A stretch of 64,000 bases of DNA from contig NC_064223.1 of the NCBI RefSeq assembly GCF_023101765.2, positions 6,386,001 through 6,450,000 on the forward strand, written 5' to 3'. The DNA is from Spodoptera frugiperda (lineage: Eukaryota > Arthropoda > Insecta > Lepidoptera > Noctuidae). The position numbers and the translations under genes are program-made. The notes below the pieces were generated by a model. That model had not been told where the DNA came from. It searched no databases and worked only from the letters and a program-made list of their open reading frames with translations. This document shows positions 1-12,297 of this stretch, piece after piece; the stretch's first letter is position 1, and each line of letters begins with the position of its first letter.

Positions 1-162
1 ATTGAGGTAGTTCTTGTTTCAGGCGTATACTGATGCATAGGTCCACAAACTTTGCGACTTGTCTCCATCTAGCTGTGCAATTTCATATTTCACTTGTATT
101 TTTTGTGTTGCGTTTTTGTTTACTAACTAGAAGTCTCATTTTGAGGTTAAAAATTTCTGTAG

Positions 163-168
163 TTTATT
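163..168 (-). terminator. Possible poly(A) signal for the 219-423 exon candidate
   Basis: On the - strand this reads AATAAA, about 50 bases past the stop codon of the candidate terminal exon at 219-423. The spacing suits a short 3' UTR. AATAAA is common by chance in AT-rich DNA, so it only adds modest support. Confidence 0.25.
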
Positions 169-218
169 CCGTAGGATTATAATTACACGTATGAGAAAAC
201 GAAAATATTCTGGTTTAA

Positions 219-423
219 TTAAGAAGCAAAACACAAAAGCGGGGTCACCGGCCAACCATCTTGAAAATTACTCCTAAATAATCTCACATCTCTGCAAAAT
301 TCTAAGTCTAAGCCGCCATCATAAAGTTTAATTAAATTCATTACTCGGCTCATACTAGCAGCGCTGGAAGTTGTAGCAGTCGAGGTTGTTTCAACGACTC
401 TTCTGTGTGTAGTTAGAGGCACG
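219..423 (-). CDS. Possible terminal exon, unknown product
   Basis: An open frame of 67 codons on the - strand ends in TAA at 219-221. Its upstream edge carries a possible acceptor, with TTATCTGCAG just before the coding stretch and a CTGAT branch-like sequence further upstream. The polypeptide has balanced composition, with a Thr/Ser-rich start followed by a segment containing LIKLYDGGLDLEF and ending in LLCFAS. I do not recognise a family. A possible poly(A) signal follows at 163-168. There is no initiating ATG at the 5' edge, which fits an internal splice acceptor, but frames of this length are frequent by chance here. Confidence 0.25.
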
Positions 424-3400
424 CTGCAGATAAGTCGACATCAGCTCAAGTACTATCGTGCGAGAAACGTTGGCTGACTTGTTCAAGACTCTGTCTCCCA
501 ACTGGAATAGTTCTCGACGTTTCGAGTCGTTCGAGCTCTCTCCATTCTCTCGAGCCCTATACTGCGAGCTGTTACTTCTTTTGTTTTATGCTTCGGTTAT
601 GAACGCTTAAAACTTTCGAGATTTGAACAAATAGTTGCACCTAGTCAACTAACCTAGGCGAGAGTTGAAATGGGTTCATTGGTCAATGGTATTGTTTACT
701 TTCGAGTTTTAGTAGTGATCAGAAGTGTTAAGGTGCAATAAGAATAACAAGAGTAGATTATTAACATTTTGAGCCCAAGAGCCTTAGTATGAAGATTAAA
801 TAGGAGATATATGATAAGATTAAATACATAGAAATAGACAGAAATAAGTCGGGCTGCTCATTATTTTAATGACTAGTCACGCTTAAATTTACCCTTCCCG
901 AGGTGGGGTAATATGGAGGCGTTTATGATTACTAATTGGTGTTACATAACAGAACATATTACTCTGGGAATCCGAACTATGTACATAAGATAGAAATAAT
1001 GAGAAAAATCAAGTTACCTTAGATACTCGACACTGTCGCCGCCGGCGAACAAGTGAGGAAATGAAGAGAGAGCAAATATCAAATAAAATGAAATAGCTTC
1101 AACAGTATATAACAAAATTGATCCCACGCTCTATCCCGTAACCGAACAATACCGTCTGTCCGGAAAATTGGAGTGTTGCCATTTTTAAAAACAAAATGTC
1201 AACTAGCAAGACGTACCCTGATTCGCGCAATGATATTAAATTTTACCTGAGAGTTGATTTATGGAACGCGGGGGAGAGGCAATTTCCTCTGCGGAAGTGT
1301 TGCTATGGCGACATGTTGTTCGTCGTCTCCAGTAGGGAATCTTGAAAATATGACCCTAATGTGTAGCTGTTATTGTTATGTTTTTATGTTCACCTTTTCG
1401 GGCACCGAAAGACATGTACAATATACCCTTATGACCTTGTTTTGGCAGAACAAAAAATGAATGTCGTTGGAGCCAAACAGAACGATGGCTATAAATGGAA
1501 AATAGGTGTTTTATTTGCTGAAACGTTGAAGGTACTCTTGAACACACTGATACTCGACTGTTTATATTTGTATTCACGTTTTCATTCACCGGAGTATCAA
1601 GGATATTTGTTTTTGCTGACTTTTTTTTCGTTGTGACATGTAAATGTAAAACAGACAAACAATCAAGCACATAGTCACACAGTAGCAAATATTACGTCCA
1701 TATAAGTACTCGTTTTCTTCACCAGTTGGTAGAGACAAATGATCAAAGTCGAATTTCTGATTAATGATCATACTAAGAAGACTAGTTTGGCCCATTTTCA
1801 ATACATCAGAGTTGTGTTCATACACTTTTTAGAACAACAACAGCACCTCACCTTAATTTCTATTCGTCTTAAACAAAATTGTAATAAGATTATCGCGCAC
1901 ATTATGTGCCACACTTAAATACTTAATGTATCATGTTTCGGTTCTCATCTTTTTGTCATTAGGCGTACAATGGCGGGAGATATGAGCTCTCGACACACAA
2001 TTAATATTGCACGTAATAATAAAGGATGACTTTTACTTGACAGTGACGCCGTGACGCGACAAAGACGGGTCCTAAGTAACGAGAATATGGTATTGGGTTT
2101 CTATTAGTTTTGCCTCAAACGTGTCCTGATCATATAGGCTCTGTAACTTTAGTGGTATAATATATCAGAGTTCGCACTTAGTGAAATATATTTGGACTGA
2201 CAATGGGGTTTCATGTTTTCGAACGAGGCTCTTCTCGTTTTCATTTTCTACTGTTTCGTAGTTATATTGAACAATAATTTGTGGATCCACTCATAATTGT
2301 ATCGCACTTAAAATAAATTGAACAGCATTCGGTAGCCCAGCCGTTGCGCCAACCGTGCATTCGGTGCAGTTGAAAAATAATCTTGACTATGAGCTCGAGC
2401 TACTTTGTACGAGAGGATACTTGGAGCCACTTCTATCGTAGCTACTTGGCGTCATACTTGTAACCTCTTGTCCAAAAAGACAGTACCTAGTGTCCACAAC
2501 CAAATTAAAGTAATTAGTTTTAGAATTGAACCATCTGAATTCTCGTTACTCCATAAGGTATGTGGTGGGCCCCAGTAAGTGTTCCTAACGCAAATTACTT
2601 TCTGTAACATTTCAATCGGATAAAAATAGATTGTAATTTAGTATAAGACCTCTGGAAACAATTACAGGCACATTGTTTTATTAAAGTAAATGAATAAAGT
2701 TTCTTCGTAATTTCATAAGACCCAATTTTCCGTTAAATGACTTTTCTTCGAAGTAAGAAGAATTGGTAACTAGAAATAGAATGTTATAAAAGACGTTTTA
2801 TTTGAACTAATCGGACAGAGAGTCTTATGTCGAAAGTTTATGAGGCCCACGGGCCTCACGAATACATCACGATGTATAGAAAATAAAGCAAATTTTTATT
2901 TATTTCCACAATTAATGCTACGTGTTTGGTAGAGAGGTTGAACAGTTCAACAGTTGTAGTACAACTTATCACAGATTCAATTGCTGTGCGTTTAATGTGT
3001 TGTGTATAATCTCAGCAGTAATGCGTAGGATGTGTTTGTTCTGTAACTATAAGTATATCCATGATATATGAGATAAACCTAACATACATAATAGATAAAA
3101 GCAACAGATGATTTTAAAGTTAATTTAATTTAAAATTTACAAAGAATTTCTATTCTAATGCGCTTTGTAATTAGAAACCAATTAACCGGGAAAATAAAAC
3201 GATAATTACATCAGACGGAATAAAAGAACGCTTGCTACGTAAAGTACGGTGTTCAAGAGGAAATTTAAAATAAGCAAAAGGATTGCTATTCAATTTCCTT
3301 TACATTTTTATGTGGAAATGGTATTTTCTATTTGTTCTTGGCCGTACGTGTATTCCTGTTTTCTGCGCTCAGTCGCACTGGGAGTAGAAATATCAAATTC

Positions 3401-3883
3401 TTTGAGGCATAGCCGCGTCTCAGTTGAACACTATAGCGTCTTGTAGTGCTCTCACAAACGTGGAATAATGTCCTACAGAGCATATTTTAAAACTATTTCG
3501 AAGTATTTCTCCATTGCTTTCGTTTTGAAGTATGTGTACTGCTTTGAAAGTAATGTGATGTATTCCTGTTCTTCGATTATTTTAGCTTTTATTATTGGCT
3601 TTTGAGTTAGAATTTGCATATTTCATTGTTAAGTTGCGAATATGCTTCCTTGTAACGTCGGAATTTCATGCATATCATATTCGTATTTAAGAAAATGCTT
3701 ATACTTTTTAAATATTGTGTAAGCATTTTCCTGATTACTGAACGAGAAACAAATTCATTTATATTTATTAAACAATTTAAATTGTTTACCAGATTTATAT
3801 TGAAGAAAGGTTTTTGTAAAGAAAGTAGGTTAAGGTAGGAAAGTAGGTAACTTATAATTATTCACATTTTTTTGAGGAATGAT
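424..3883. other. Gene-free stretch, no recognised element
   Basis: AT-rich, apparently single-copy sequence. Open frames here (longest 110 codons, near 1.4-1.7 kb) overlap on both strands and have low-complexity composition, so I do not call them genes. The only compact structure noted is the palindrome at 2841-2858. Confidence 0.5.
2841..2858. repeat. Perfect 18-base palindromic hairpin
   Basis: TGAGGCCC and GGGCCTCA are exact reverse complements separated by two bases. The GC-rich stem stands out in AT-rich surroundings. No U-run follows it and nothing links it to a gene. Confidence 0.5.
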
Positions 3884-4024
3884 GGGATAAAATCATCCAA
3901 TGGCTTTTCCGGCCTAGGACGAGGCGAGAAGGAGTGTCAGACTCTTACTGACTAAAGACCACCCTGTTCCTCCTGCTCTTCGATCCAGAGCAGAGCCTCG
4001 GTAACCCGCTAAGTAGTCAGCAGG
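3884..4024 (+). repeat. Family E dispersed repeat, copy 1
   Basis: This copy starts near AAAATCATCCAATG, runs through a block containing GAGTGTCAGACTCTTACTGA, and ends near GTAACCCGCTAAGTAGTCAG. Nine other copies occur in the window, in both orientations, about 110-160 bases long. The family lacks visible coding sequence, a tRNA-like promoter and long terminal inverted repeats. It could be a MITE remnant or a retroelement tail. Confidence 0.75.
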
Positions 4025-4433
4025 TATCAAAATATTCTAACAGTTGGCATACAACATTTAGACTAGAAAGTACTAATATATATATTAAATATTTATTGAC
4101 TCAACATTATGGGAAGTATACAATAACATCCTGCACGGAAAATAACGTATTCATAGGTTTATTTACATTTTATAACTGCATAAAAATAAAATTTACATGT
4201 GAATACAATTTCGCTGTTAAAATTCTTTCGACGTTAACTGGCATGTTGTTTTCGATCGCTTTCATGCAGTTAATAAAACAATATTCTCTCCAGAATTAAT
4301 TGTGTTGTGAAACTTTGTTTTTATTGAAGGCAGTGCAGATTTTCATGTGCAGATGTTTTAATTTCTTTTTTTTCAGTTTTTTTTTTCTAAATTTGGTAAA
4401 AATCATTCTCGATACTCAAAACGAAATTCAAGC

Positions 4434-4720
4434 GTGGGAGAGCCATACTTCAGCATGAATTTTCTTCATAGAAAACTGACGTGCAAAAATGCTTGCCTTG
4501 TGTTTCGTTGTATCAGTGAGATTACCGGAAGCCCAAATACCCCCAATCTTCCCAATCCCAAATTTCCTTTTCCTTCCCAAATCCTATCCCCCAAAAGGCC
4601 GGCAACGCACTTGTAAAGCCTCTGGTGTTTCGGGTGTCCATGGCGGTAGCGATTGCTTACCATCAGGTGATCCGTATGCTGGTTTACCGGTTTATAGTTT
4701 TATACCACAGAAAAAACCCA
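4434..4720 (+). mobile_element. Family D retroelement 3' end, copy 1
   Basis: This segment begins near GTGGGAGAGCCATACTTC, passes a C-rich tract, then GGCCGGCAACGCACTTG and GCTTACCATCAGGTGATCCG, and ends in an A-rich run. It is the longest copy in the window; others are at 18997-19177, 46228-46376 and 53710-53800. I recall this as a common lepidopteran retroposon tail, but the name of the parent LINE or SINE cannot be settled here. The 127-codon open frame across it is a by-product of the repeat. Confidence 0.7.
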
Positions 4721-5405
4721 AATCTCTATATGACTTATACGCACGCACGCCACGCAAAACATGTACTTACCTAAATGACCTGATGTACCTACCTCTTTTG
4801 ATGTTGCGGCTGTCCATGGGTGACGCAACGTCAATGGTTTATCATTGCTCACTTGGCGCATTCTTACTATGAAAAATGTGTAAATATGTGATAAGTCCCA
4901 CATTTTCTCACTGAGTATCGAGACAAACTGTTGAGAAATAAGATAAGATTAAGTACAATAATTACCATGAATATCATCGTCATAATCATCATACCAGCCG
5001 CAAGATATCAACTATTAAACATAAGCCTGACTACTATTGGTTACAATATCTTACTACCTACTTAAAACTACTAGAAACAAAATAGTTTCATTCACAACGG
5101 GTTCAGTATAACACGGAAAGGTTTTCAAGTGCTTCAATTGCAAAGTGCAGTTGTGAGAAATGTTTCCAACACTACTCATAGCTAATGAGTTAATGTTTTG
5201 TTCTTTTTCTGTACTTCTGTGCTGTAATACTTCGTTGACACGCTATTATACCTATGCTTAATATATTTTATGTTCTTGCGATTTTATGAGTAGTAAGAAA
5301 ATTACTGTACAACTTTAGATACAGGAAAATATTGTGAGTATTAGGTATCAGTTTTATTTATAGCAAGCTTTAATTATTTTTCTATGTTTATTATTTTATA
5401 TATTC
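4721..5405. other. Gene-free stretch
   Basis: AT-rich sequence with no recognised repeat or coding signal. Confidence 0.4.
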
Positions 5406-5500
5406 TAGCTAAGAAAAAATGTTTCGTTCTTTGTGATAACGACAACGCCCGCTTGTTGCTCATAAAGAGCCCAATCTTTAATAAAGTGACACAGTTTTAA
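5406..5500 (+). repeat. Family J repeat, copy 1
   Basis: TCTAGCTAA, then GATAACGACAACGCCCGCTT and AAAGAGCCCAATCTTTA, are shared with 7654-7750 in the same order and orientation. The copies differ at scattered positions, so this is an old dispersed repeat and not a recent duplication. Nature unknown. Confidence 0.6.
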
Positions 5501-6360
5501 CTTGACTATATTTTAAGGCAACCTGTAAGTCGGAAATCTGTTGGATTGCCGCTAAAACTACAGCGAGACTGCCTGAAAACACTCAAAATCATGGTTTTGT
5601 TCAATGAGAGTGGCAAGAAGTCATAAAATACACACAGTATCTACGTATAGATAGAGTTGTTTCTCCTATAAGCTGTTAAGACGTAAATACCTCAAAATAA
5701 CAATCGCTCCGCAAATGTCGCCACCCCAATAATTATACGGCCCCAGTACCTACTCGTACGTATATTAGCAAGCTGGCATATTCCAATTACAAATTATTCA
5801 TATAAAGTCTCGGGTATATTGAGGCTCGAATATAATCTGAACTCATGATGTATTCACTCGCAAATATACAACATCAAAGGCCAAATCGTATAGCGTATAG
5901 CATATTGTGGAAATTGAATCTATTCATAGGTGCTACATATCGCTTCAATTTGCATGAAATGAATTACTTAATGGCGTTATCAAAGGGCTCGCTAGGAGAG
6001 AGCTGATTGGTGTAATGTATGTACACCACTGTCAACAGCTACAGCCTTTAGACAAACGCCGGCACTAGTCTTTGTGGTGGAAATCCCCTCGAATGTTCTC
6101 GTATATACTCAATTAAGCATTCCGTGTCGTGTTTGATTCGAGATCGTACAAATTAGACGGTGGCACAACCACATTGGTTGCTTACACAGTTACACGCAAT
6201 GAAGTAAATCACAGCGTGATGTAAAGCACAGTACGCATAGCTCGTTTGTTTACCTCCTTGTTTGTTTACGAAGAACGCAAAAGCTGCTGATACAATTTCA
6301 CTCATGGAAAGACTGATAAAAAATAGTCCTATATATTGTAAATCAGTGACTGCACACTTA
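5501..6360. other. Gene-free stretch
   Basis: AT-rich sequence in which I see no supported gene or repeat. Confidence 0.4.
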
Positions 6361-6522
6361 GCGCGGTGGCTGGATAACCAGCTGTCACGTAACATGTAGC
6401 GTATTCGAATTCTGCATTGTTGTTTCGGATCAGGGAGTGATGTATATGTGAACTTGTATGTTTGTTAACGCACCCACGACACAGGAGAAAATCCTAGAGT
6501 GGGCGACCGTTTGGAAAAAAAT
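6361..6522 (+). mobile_element. Family A tRNA-derived SINE, copy 1 (internally deleted)
   Basis: The copy starts GCGCGGTGGCTGGATAACCA, has a decayed B box near GTATTCGAATTC, then jumps directly to the downstream body containing TTGTTTCGGATC and GAACTTGTATGTTTGTTAA. Compared with the copy at 43623 it lacks about 30 bases after the B box. It ends near GAGTGGGCGACC followed by an A-rich stretch. Family A has a tRNA-like RNA polymerase III head followed by an unrelated body. Confidence 0.75.
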
Positions 6523-7653
6523 CAAATCGCTAGTAAAATATAAATAAGCTACTAACAACTTACCACATAAGCTATGGTACTTCGAAAAGTTCGAAACTAT
6601 TGGAATAAACAACTAATACTCATTGCCTGCGTAAACACAGGTAAGTACTTAGAGTAAAACATTAGAGTATTTAAAACAATACTAAACTATAAAGTTTAAA
6701 TCTCTTTTAAATCATTTCACCCACAAACAAATAACGATAACTATAAACTCTGTGTCAAATTAGTGCCATCCCTAAAAGCCCGAAATCATGGACTTGGACC
6801 TCGCCGAAAGTTCTGGAAGTGAGTGTATAAATCTCCCAACACCCACTCCTTGTTTGTTTTATTTATTGGCCATTCATAAAGGAATTGAAAAATAAAACTG
6901 AAATCTCGCAGGACTTGGAATGTAGAAAAAGGCTAAGTTTGTTAATATCAAACAAAAATCGTTTTTGGGATAGGAAATAAGTATGTTGCTGGCCTTTAGT
7001 GGAAGGGTTAGTCTTTTAGTAACCTCATCCACGCCGTTTGCTGCAACGCTGCTGTTGGGTATGCCCTAATTATTAATAATAGACAGAACAAGACTCACTT
7101 ATGCAGTGCATCTAGTCACAAAGAGAAAATTTTTAGCTACATTTTTTTCCACAGGCGGTTGTTTATATACCTACTAATAAGGCACGCTTATATGTCCATT
7201 AAAACCTACAAGGCCAATGTTTGGCAATTATAAAAGGCTTAAATTGAGTATCTGTCCCTTTCAATACCTATTTCCAAGAGACTGATTCAAAACAAAGCCT
7301 CACATGTAATATTCCCATGGCACAATGAAGGCTATATGCATAGGATTTGGGTCCGCCATACATCAACCGCGGCCCTCATAATATTAGGAACAATAACGGC
7401 GTCATGTGGACGTTATGATGGGATGACTCCGAGGAAACTAAATGTACTGTCATCCAAACGATTCTTTATGATACATGCTGTAATAGTTGGAACGCTAGAA
7501 CTTACCCATTCACGACTTTATGCTAAGTTATGATTCAAACATATGAAAATGAATGTGACTTTTAAATCTACTTTAGGATGGTATGTATTTATTTTCTTTG
7601 TTCTTCAATACATGCGATATTTTGTTTGGAAGAAAAATGTATTCGCAATAAAA
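6523..7653. other. Gene-free stretch
   Basis: AT-rich; the short open frames have no splice or composition support. Confidence 0.4.
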
Positions 7654-7750
7654 GTCTAGCTAATAAAATTTGTTTTATTTTCTGTGACAACGAGAACGCC
7701 CGCCTGGAGCTCACAAAGAGCCCAATCTTTGCTCCAACAAAGTGACAAAA
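7654..7750 (+). repeat. Family J repeat, copy 2
   Basis: It matches 5406-5500 through GACAACGAGAACGCCCGCCT and AAAGAGCCCAATCTTTG. It has no tail or flanking duplication that I can identify. Confidence 0.6.
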
Positions 7751-8585
7751 GTAACAAAAACAAAAGTTCAAAGTTCACGTAACAAATTAAAAAAGGTTTT
7801 GATTTAATTAATTTTGTATTTGTAAGTTGTAGACCGTACATAATTACGGTGCGGTACACAGAGAAACAAAGAGGCGAAATCCTTACAAATGTACTACAAT
7901 TCGTTGGAACATAACATCATTACGCTATACGTTGCGAGACATGTAGGCACGAAACTTTCCTAAAATAATAAAGCCCGGTGGGCATTCGAAACAACAAAAG
8001 ACTACCCTAATAACTTTTCTAAGGTTTCTGTTAGAGATCATTGTAAAGGTTTTATTAAAAGCGTTGTAAGCCACAAAAATTCGCTTGAAATGTTTTTTAA
8101 TTAAGCCAGCACTGAAACATTTGGTGAAATTAAACGGCTCCACTGTTGTAACCTCCTTTATTATGTAACTTTGTATTTATACTTTGTTTTCAAAGCTTTG
8201 ATTTTTTTATTTCACCTTTTGTGAAGTAAGGATAACAATTCATAATTTTATGATAACAATTTATATTACTTTGGTTTCGGGATCACGTAATAATACGTTG
8301 TTAAGCTCTCGAAACGTGTTGTTTAAAAACTGGCTCGTTAAATTTAAGCTAAGTACCTTTTGTTTCAAAAAATGAAAAAGCAATCCTACTTTTGCATAAT
8401 GGAGAATTATTGTCTAACATGGCAAATCTCTACTTATTTGCATGGCCGTGCGTGAATACATGCCATGTTATTAAAATAATTTTATTATACACCTATTATA
8501 ATTCTCAGGTAAGATAATTTCAAACACAAAAGTATTTAAACTATCAAAGCAAATAAGAAAATTAGTAGGTACGTGTATTAGTGAT

Positions 8586-8625
8586 GTAACGAATGTCATA
8601 TTTTAGACATTCGAATATTCGTTAC
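8586..8625. repeat. Compact hairpin with two alternative stems
   Basis: GTAACGAAT at 8586 pairs with ATTCGTTAC at 8617, and GAATGTC at 8591 pairs with GACATTC at 8606. The two stems overlap, so the sequence could adopt alternative folds. It may be the end of a decayed foldback element. Confidence 0.5.
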
Positions 8626-9121
8626 ACCAGTAAAATGTAGGTACCTAGTATATCTATTTTCAATCACAAGTACTACACAGATGTAAAATTATAAACAATG
8701 AAAACATCAGTTTCAAAACTACAGTATAAACGCAAAACTCAATATTGGTATTATTAATTGAAAGAGCATTCATAAAAATACACCGAAAATGTTTTACTTT
8801 GAAAGAAAAATCAACACGAACTTTTTAAATATTTCTTCTCTTGTTTATTTATCTCGTTCAAACTGTTAGTTCGATTTCCATAAAAAAAGTATAAAAAAAA
8901 GAAAACTTACCGCGGCTGTAGGAAAATGTACAGCATTTTTTGGAGTGGGAGTAGTTGCCAGTTTAGTGGTTGCATGCTGGCTGGTTAGTAAGACGTTCTG
9001 CGTTTAATTTCCTAATGAGAGGCATCATGTAAGTATCAACTACATAACATACAACAGAATACTGGTCTTAAAAAAAGTTATTTGCACCTGACATATTAAT
9101 AAAGAACATTATTTGAAATTA

Positions 9122-9275
9122 ATTAGTATGTTATCGGCTCACTTAGATATCTGTTTAACGAGGAACTCGACTAGTTTCAAGCCATGATAGAAGCTGATGC
9201 GGTGACTGTCGCGCTGCTACTGCAGTAGCATAATAATTAATCTAGTATGCCCCACGAAAGTTATAACAAAATTAT
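9122..9275 (+). repeat. Family F foldback-type repeat, copy 1
   Basis: It contains GAACTCGACTAGTTTCAAGC and, near the end, ATAATAATTAATCTAGTATG and CACGAAAGTTATAA. These blocks recur in order at 44457-44722 and partly at 36655, 62688 and 63310. The middle of the repeat varies between copies. No coding content. Confidence 0.65.
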
Positions 9276-10463
9276 TTGCAATTTCCGTTTAAAAATTAAC
9301 TGTTGTTTCATGTTCTTTTTTATTTAGAGGAACTAACTTCGGGCCATTGCCGTGTTAACAAAACACCGATTGTTTCCCACCGGACTCATGAAATATGAGC
9401 GAAACGATAAAGTTTAAATTGCTCTTGTTCCATCTATATATTAAGGCCTCGCCGCCGGTGACTGGCCACGATTGGCTTCTCCACATTATTCCATAACTTA
9501 AAGTTGTTATGTATCGGAAAATAGAAACCTTAGAGAAGTAAAGCTTTTTGTAAAGGAGCTCGCCAAGGGAAATCTTACTACAGTCGGTAACCATTTTTGC
9601 CGTCAAACAGCGTTAGTGTGTTCCAATTTCCAGACTGTGACTTTGTAGAATGTGTTGGAATCCTTATGTGTAAAGAAGTGTGTGGTCTTTGAGTTGCATA
9701 TAGTTTCTAGAAGTATAACCGAATAAAAGTACATAAAATTTTGTACTTTTCTATTTCAGAATCATAGAAAACCTATTGGGAGGTGATTCATCGCCCAATT
9801 TATAACGAACAAAAGATAGATTGATATACGCATCTACACACCACAATCGACAACTTCAATAAAATAATTAACACACGCGTACTATTGTTAAAACAATATT
9901 GTCTTTATATTTTAACAAAAAGAACAATCCTGACAGATACTTAAGTCACCTCTTTCAATAAAAATCTGTCATCGACTTCTTTTTTTTTATTTTTCCATCG
10001 TCTTAAGTTAAGTGATGTCAATTGATTGTTCTTTTTTCAAATGACGACCGCCGAAAAGAAAGTACTCGATCCTAAACCCTTAACCATAAAATCATATACA
10101 TAATAGATTGCATAAATAATACCCACTCAATAAAAGTACCCACATTCAAAGAATAAAGTCGTGTGACGACTATACATGGTTACTTTGATGTTTTTCAAAG
10201 GGCGAACCTTCGTTTTCATATAAGTATTTGTGTTTACGACGAATTGTACGATTACCATCTTTGATAAAAATAAATAATAGGGAAGTATCCTCACAAATCA
10301 GCGATGGGGTATGGCATAATTTTGCTGTTAGACGATCGAATAATTTGAGCTAAAATGTTTTTTTTCTTCTCGTTCCATTTGCAATCGGTCGCTAGACCAT
10401 AAGCGAATTAGTTCAGAGTCAAAGCAAGGCTACAGTGGAGCCACCAGCACTGCTCTTCCCGCT

Positions 10464-10497
10464 TATATAAGGCGGTTCCTCTTCAGTCTCTTCACCA
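10464..10497 (+). promoter_or_regulatory. Possible TATA-type core promoter
   Basis: TATATAA at 10464-10470 is followed by TTCAGTC (10482-10488) and TTCACCACC about 29 bases after the first T of the TATA element. The latter spacing fits a start site near 10493. The segment downstream (10497-10540) is more GC-rich than its surroundings and contains GATGCAAGGTTAAAC, where an ATG is followed after two codons by a stop. No coding exon is visible downstream, so a chance match is quite possible. Confidence 0.25.
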
Positions 10498-11226
10498 CCG
10501 CGGTCGGTTTCAACAGTTTAGCTTAGGTTCGGATGCAAGGTTAAACGTTCCTTGTGTTTTAAACTAAAATATAGATATTCTTTATTACATTTTCTGTACG
10601 TTTTACATTCTTTATTTTTTTATTCTTTTCAACAAAACTTCGTTCATTGTCTTTTGATCTATGGAACTTAAATGTTACTGTTGAAATTTATAACAACACT
10701 TAAACATTTTCAGTTACTTATACCCATTTTAAAATTAGAATCGTCGGATGATAGCGATGAGATATCGAAGATGGCATCATTTTTACGGGACAAAAATAGC
10801 ATCTACGTAAATAAATATTGTCCTATCTAAATTAAAAAAGGTTCCATGTTCCACGATCATGATGTTATCGCAAAACCAACTCTATGATCCTCTTATTTTC
10901 ACATTGGAATTACTTCATATCCGGAAGGGTTAAGGCCAATGATGTGAGAGATCAAAGTGTAATCAGCAGATTTAAAATTAGGGTAGCATAACGAGAGGAT
11001 CCGGTATTTGGCAGCGGCAAAACAAACGAGTTTATGACATAGGTCTGTATTGTATAATGATTTAATCAGATTTACCATTCTGTGCTTGATTGCGTCGACT
11101 AGATGATTGGTTAGTGAGCAACCTTTTTATCAAAGCACTAAGGTTCATAATTTAGAAATAGGTTTTTGAATGATTTATATCACAATATTCATACAGGTTT
11201 GAAACATACGATGATATATTCAGTAC

Positions 11227-11395
11227 CCTTAGTATGAGTTTGTTTTACGTTTGGCACTTTAAAGTAATCGAAACGAAAGCGCGTTCGCGGTTCTGATTGG
11301 TTAGTTTATTCGAATCGGCTTATCAGAGCGCCGAACGCGTTCACGGTGCGTTCTTGTTTCGATTACTTTAAACGTAAAGCAAACTCATTCTAAGG
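11227..11395. mobile_element. MITE-like element with about 45-base terminal inverted repeats
   Basis: The left end, CCTTAGTATGAGTTTGTTTT, is mirrored at the right end as the reverse complement of CCTTAGAATGAGTTTGCTTT. Pairing resumes at AAAGTAATCGAAAC after an 8-base insertion in the left arm, then degrades in the CG-rich inner part. Total length is about 169 bases and there is no open frame. This is typical of a short non-autonomous DNA transposon. I could not identify an unambiguous target-site duplication. Confidence 0.75.
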
Positions 11396-11598
11396 TTTTT
11401 ACGCAGAAGAAACTTCGCGGAATACTGATTGATATTACTGAAAATACATTTTGTTGGTTTGTACATAAAATCTAATTACTAAAATTTTGAATGTAGCTCC
11501 GGTTAGGATTTAGACATTTGAATAGTTTTAGATGAATGTCTATCCCCAGAAAATTCTAATAGACAGCCTAAACCTACTTTGACCTGCGCAGATCCCAG

Positions 11599-11967
11599 CT
11601 AATCTGAAAAAAGGTCTGAAGAAAAAAGATATTCACATTTTATTCTACATAATATATTTGAAAAAATACGTGTGTGAGGTGATCTCATAAACTTAGGGTT
11701 CCGTAGGTATTTGGAGTAGGAAGCAAACGTAAGAGAATTTACAGAACAAATAAACGGAACTCTGAATGTTACGGATTTATGAAATTGCTTTGTTTCCCAC
11801 AATAAATTGTTTAAGGATAAAGGTTGTATGTACAGGAAATAGCGATGGAAATATCTAGGATTGTTATAAATGCTGAGTGCGCAACTACTGGCTGCTTTAC
11901 CCGAACAACAAATAAAACTATGAAGTACACCGCGACCACAAATAGGTGAGTTATTATGAGTGGCCAC
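11599..11967 (-). other. 122-codon open frame, probably chance
   Basis: This is among the longest open frames outside the LINE. Composition is rich in Ser, Phe, Tyr and Asn, as expected when AT-rich DNA is translated. It has a start codon in the first few codons but no recognisable motif, no poly(A) signal and no splice support. I list it so the reader can test it, not as a gene. Confidence 0.1.
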
Positions 11968-12054
11968 AGAAATTTCGCCATTATTTAACTCGCTGCAACT
12001 TCTGTTATTTTATGCAAACGTCTCAACTATGTAACAGTTTGTAGTGTAATCCTA

Positions 12055-12183
12055 TTATTGAATTAATTTAACAGCGAAACGTGGACTCGGGGCTGAGATT
12101 ATGTCTTTATGGACTGCTGTGTATATGTTTATGACTGTGGTAATAGCCGTCGCATAAGCCTCGGGAACAGTGTATTTAATGGG
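12055..12183 (-). CDS. Possible terminal exon, unknown product
   Basis: On the - strand a pyrimidine-rich tract ending in TTTCATTTACAG is followed by 42 open codons and TAA. The acceptor falls in phase 0. The peptide includes KYTVPEAYATAITTVINIYT and ends AVKLIQ. Composition looks protein-like but the stretch is short, no family is recognised and no poly(A) signal follows closely. It could equally be a chance frame next to a chance acceptor. Confidence 0.22.
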   Translation of the reverse strand, partial: PIKYTVPEAYATAITTVINIYTAVHKDIISAPSPRFAVKLIQ

Positions 12184-12297
12184 CTGTAAATGAAAAATGG
12201 CGCAATTGTCGTGACGTCGTTGCCAAGGGCAACGCGACTCCTCAGGGGCCGATGTGTGGTCATTGTGTTTTTTATCGCCCGTATGTATTGGTTTCAC

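Noticed and set aside
4489..4872. 127-codon + strand open frame
   Set aside because: It lies largely across a family D retroelement end; the openness follows from the C-rich untranslated repeat and no protein motif is seen.
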